Positions 62,804 through 64,000 of a stretch of 64,000 nucleotides of DNA are shown piece after piece. A model generated the notes under the pieces. It ran no database searches. It saw nothing but the letters and a program-made list of their open reading frames with translations, and had not been told where the DNA came from. The position numbers and the translations under genes are program-made. The stretch's first letter is position 1; every line of letters begins with the position of its first letter. Source of the stretch: Rhodospirillaceae bacterium (GTDB lineage Bacteria; Pseudomonadota; Alphaproteobacteria; Rhodospirillales; Rhodospirillaceae); contig JAQWQC010000031.1 of the NCBI GenBank assembly GCA_029245025.1, positions 124,001 through 188,000 on the forward strand, read 5' to 3'.

Positions 62804-63061
62804 TTAGATAGGGGGTGTGAGAGCGTCAAAAATCTCAAGGACCATAAAAAGCGGTACCGGCCAGACAAAGGCCAAATATGCTTGTCCCAGGTAGAACAGG
62901 GCGCGCGGTCCTGGGCGCTCTTCTTCTGGTAAGGCCTTATCGCGCAATACTTTGCGAACCATAATGACCAGAATCAAAATATAGCCAAGAGTGCACAGTG
63001 CTCCCGTGATCATCCAGCCGTTGCGAATAAAAAAGCTCAAGAAAGCTTGAGGGGCAGTCAT
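62804..63061 (-). CDS. Small two-helix membrane protein
   Basis: An 85-residue protein with two transmembrane segments (WMITGALCTLGYILILVIMV and LGQAYLAFVWPVPLFMVLEI) separated by a charged loop (RKVLRDKALPEEERPGPR). I do not recognise a family. ATG 63061 lies 23 bases after the tRNA-Thr gene on the same strand, and the two may be co-transcribed. Confidence 0.6.
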   Translation of the reverse strand: MTAPQAFLSFFIRNGWMITGALCTLGYILILVIMVRKVLRDKALPEEERPGPRALFYLGQAYLAFVWPVPLFMVLEIFDALTPPI

Positions 63062-63083
63062 GGTTGGCCTTCAGATGAGGGAA

Positions 63084-63159
<76 letters not shown>

Positions 63160-63253
63160 TAATCGCAACCGCGCACACTTATGCGCTAAAAACGGCGCGA
63201 CATTATTGCGCACGTCTAAAAAGGGCAAGTACAGGTTTTCATCTAATTGGCTT

Positions 63254-64000
63254 TTATTGTGCGCGCTGTTGCCTCATCCATTCAAACATTGAAACCGCCG
63301 CCGCGTTAGAGACGTTCAGGCTCTCCATTTGACCTGTCATGGGCAGTTTGGCCATGAAATCACATACTCCCTGAATACCAGGCCGTAGGCCTTCACCTTC
63401 GGCGCCGAGCACTAAAACACATCGCTTTGGCAAGTCCATGCGGTCAACGTCATTTGATCCAGACGCATCTAAGCCGACAACCCAGAAACCGAGGTCTTGG
63501 CAATCTTTTATGGTCCGCCCGAGATTCGTGACCCTCACTATTGGCACGTTTTCGAGGGCCCCAGAGGCGGACTTCGCTAGCGTGCCGGTCTCTTCGGGCG
63601 CATTGTGTTTGGTGGTCAGGACAGCGCGCACACCGAAGGCGCTGGCCGATCTTAAAATCGCACCCACGTTGTGGGGGTCGGTAACATGGTCTAGGGCAAC
63701 AACGAGTGCAGGGTCGTCTACATCAAGGCCGACAAGAGCATGTTGAATATCCATAGCTGGCAATGGGGTCGTTTTAAGGGCAAGTCCCTGGTGGACTTTG
63801 TCAGGGCCGAGAATGGTATCGATGGCGCTGCGATCTGCTGGCTCAATGAGGCTGAGCCGGTCACGCGATAGACCTTTGTCGGCAAGTTTTTCTGCCGCTT
63901 CTGGGGTCGCAAGCAATCTATCGATCCTGCGATCCGGATTGGCGAGCGCAGATTCAACAGCGTGGAGACCGTATAGCCATAGTCCGTTGTTACCCCCTGC
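63254..64000 (-). CDS. rlmB: 23S rRNA 2'-O-methyltransferase RlmB (TrmH/SpoU family), partial at window edge
   Basis: The frame is open from the right edge (64000) to TAA near 63254, giving 248 residues of a protein that starts outside. The N-terminal substrate-binding part has LWLYGLHAVESALANPDRRI, and the SPOUT domain has LDHVTDPHNVGAILRSASAF (motif 1), VLVLGAEGEGLRPGI (motif 2) and MESLNVSNAAAVSMFEWMR (motif 3), the trefoil-knot signature. RlmB methylates the ribose of G2251 in 23S rRNA. It lies next to a tRNA gene, as often in alphaproteobacteria. Confidence 0.92.
   Translation of the reverse strand, partial: AGGNNGLWLYGLHAVESALANPDRRIDRLLATPEAAEKLADKGLSRDRLSLIEPADRSAIDTILGPDKVHQGLALKTTPLPAMDIQHALVGLDVDDPALVVALDHVTDPHNVGAILRSASAFGVRAVLTTKHNAPEETGTLAKSASGALENVPIVRVTNLGRTIKDCQDLGFWVVGLDASGSNDVDRMDLPKRCVLVLGAEGEGLRPGIQGVCDFMAKLPMTGQMESLNVSNAAAVSMFEWMRQQRAQ

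Overview
The window looks like chromosomal DNA of a free-living, aerobic, heterotrophic alphaproteobacterium, probably marine. The reasons are: a coxB-coxA-ctaG-coxC-DUF983 cluster for an aa3 oxidase, an ECF11-type rpoE-chrR pair with its membrane-lipid gene cluster, an ELM1-family gene, a long TonB-dependent receptor, several Tat-exported enzymes and many periplasmic binding proteins. I see no rRNA, CRISPR array, integrase, transposase or phage gene. One tRNA (Thr-UGU) is present.

Layout. 1-5 kb: end of a cation efflux gene, a tandem Usp protein, a TPR protein and a TonB-dependent receptor. 5-22 kb: exported and catabolic functions, namely an M14 peptidase, an orphan TRAP binding protein coupled to an alpha/beta-hydrolase-like protein, a radical SAM protein, a Pit phosphate transporter, a Nudix protein, a RidA protein, a methyltransferase, an oligopeptide-binding protein, a second alpha/beta-hydrolase-like protein, an SDR and a DUF1838 protein. 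22-25 kb: a two-component system divergent from a tandem PepSY-like periplasmic protein and a 31-residue membrane peptide. 25-36 kb: Tat amidohydrolase, cspA, a ThDP enzyme, pyrE, ELM1, hyi, another binding protein and three tandem GST genes. 36-42 kb: a molybdenum oxidoreductase of SoeABC type with a rhodanese and a Usp protein, suggesting cytoplasmic sulfite oxidation. 42.5-52 kb: amt, the cox operon and, divergent from it, a small membrane protein, DUF420, a degenerate haem-copper-oxidase-like protein and ctaB. 52.9-62 kb: the RpoE/ChrR stress module. 62.8-64 kb: a small membrane protein, tRNA-Thr and the truncated rlmB.

Two themes stand out. First, the 488-residue protein at 49248-50714 aligns by motif with CoxA in the same window: it keeps the putative haem ligands but lacks the CuB His-His pair. 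It sits in a module with a 38-residue membrane peptide, DUF420 and haem O synthase. Second, four genes are decayed in ways readable from the DNA: phospholipase A (13344-13914), a ridA-like gene with two in-frame stops (41868-42296), a DUF924 gene (52262-52790) and an OmpR-type response regulator (62095-62701).

The rpoE promoter (TGATCC, 18 bases, TAAAGA) is visible at 60654-60683, and the anti-sigma factor has the expected zinc ligands. The stress operon on the minus strand (flavin oxidoreductase, DUF1365, CFA-type methyltransferase, MFS, DUF3833) and the plus-strand set (DUF6134, SDR, SnoaL-like) match the known gene content of singlet-oxygen regulons, so they probably remodel membrane lipids under oxidative stress. 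All functional statements rest on motif reading by eye; no database search was run.
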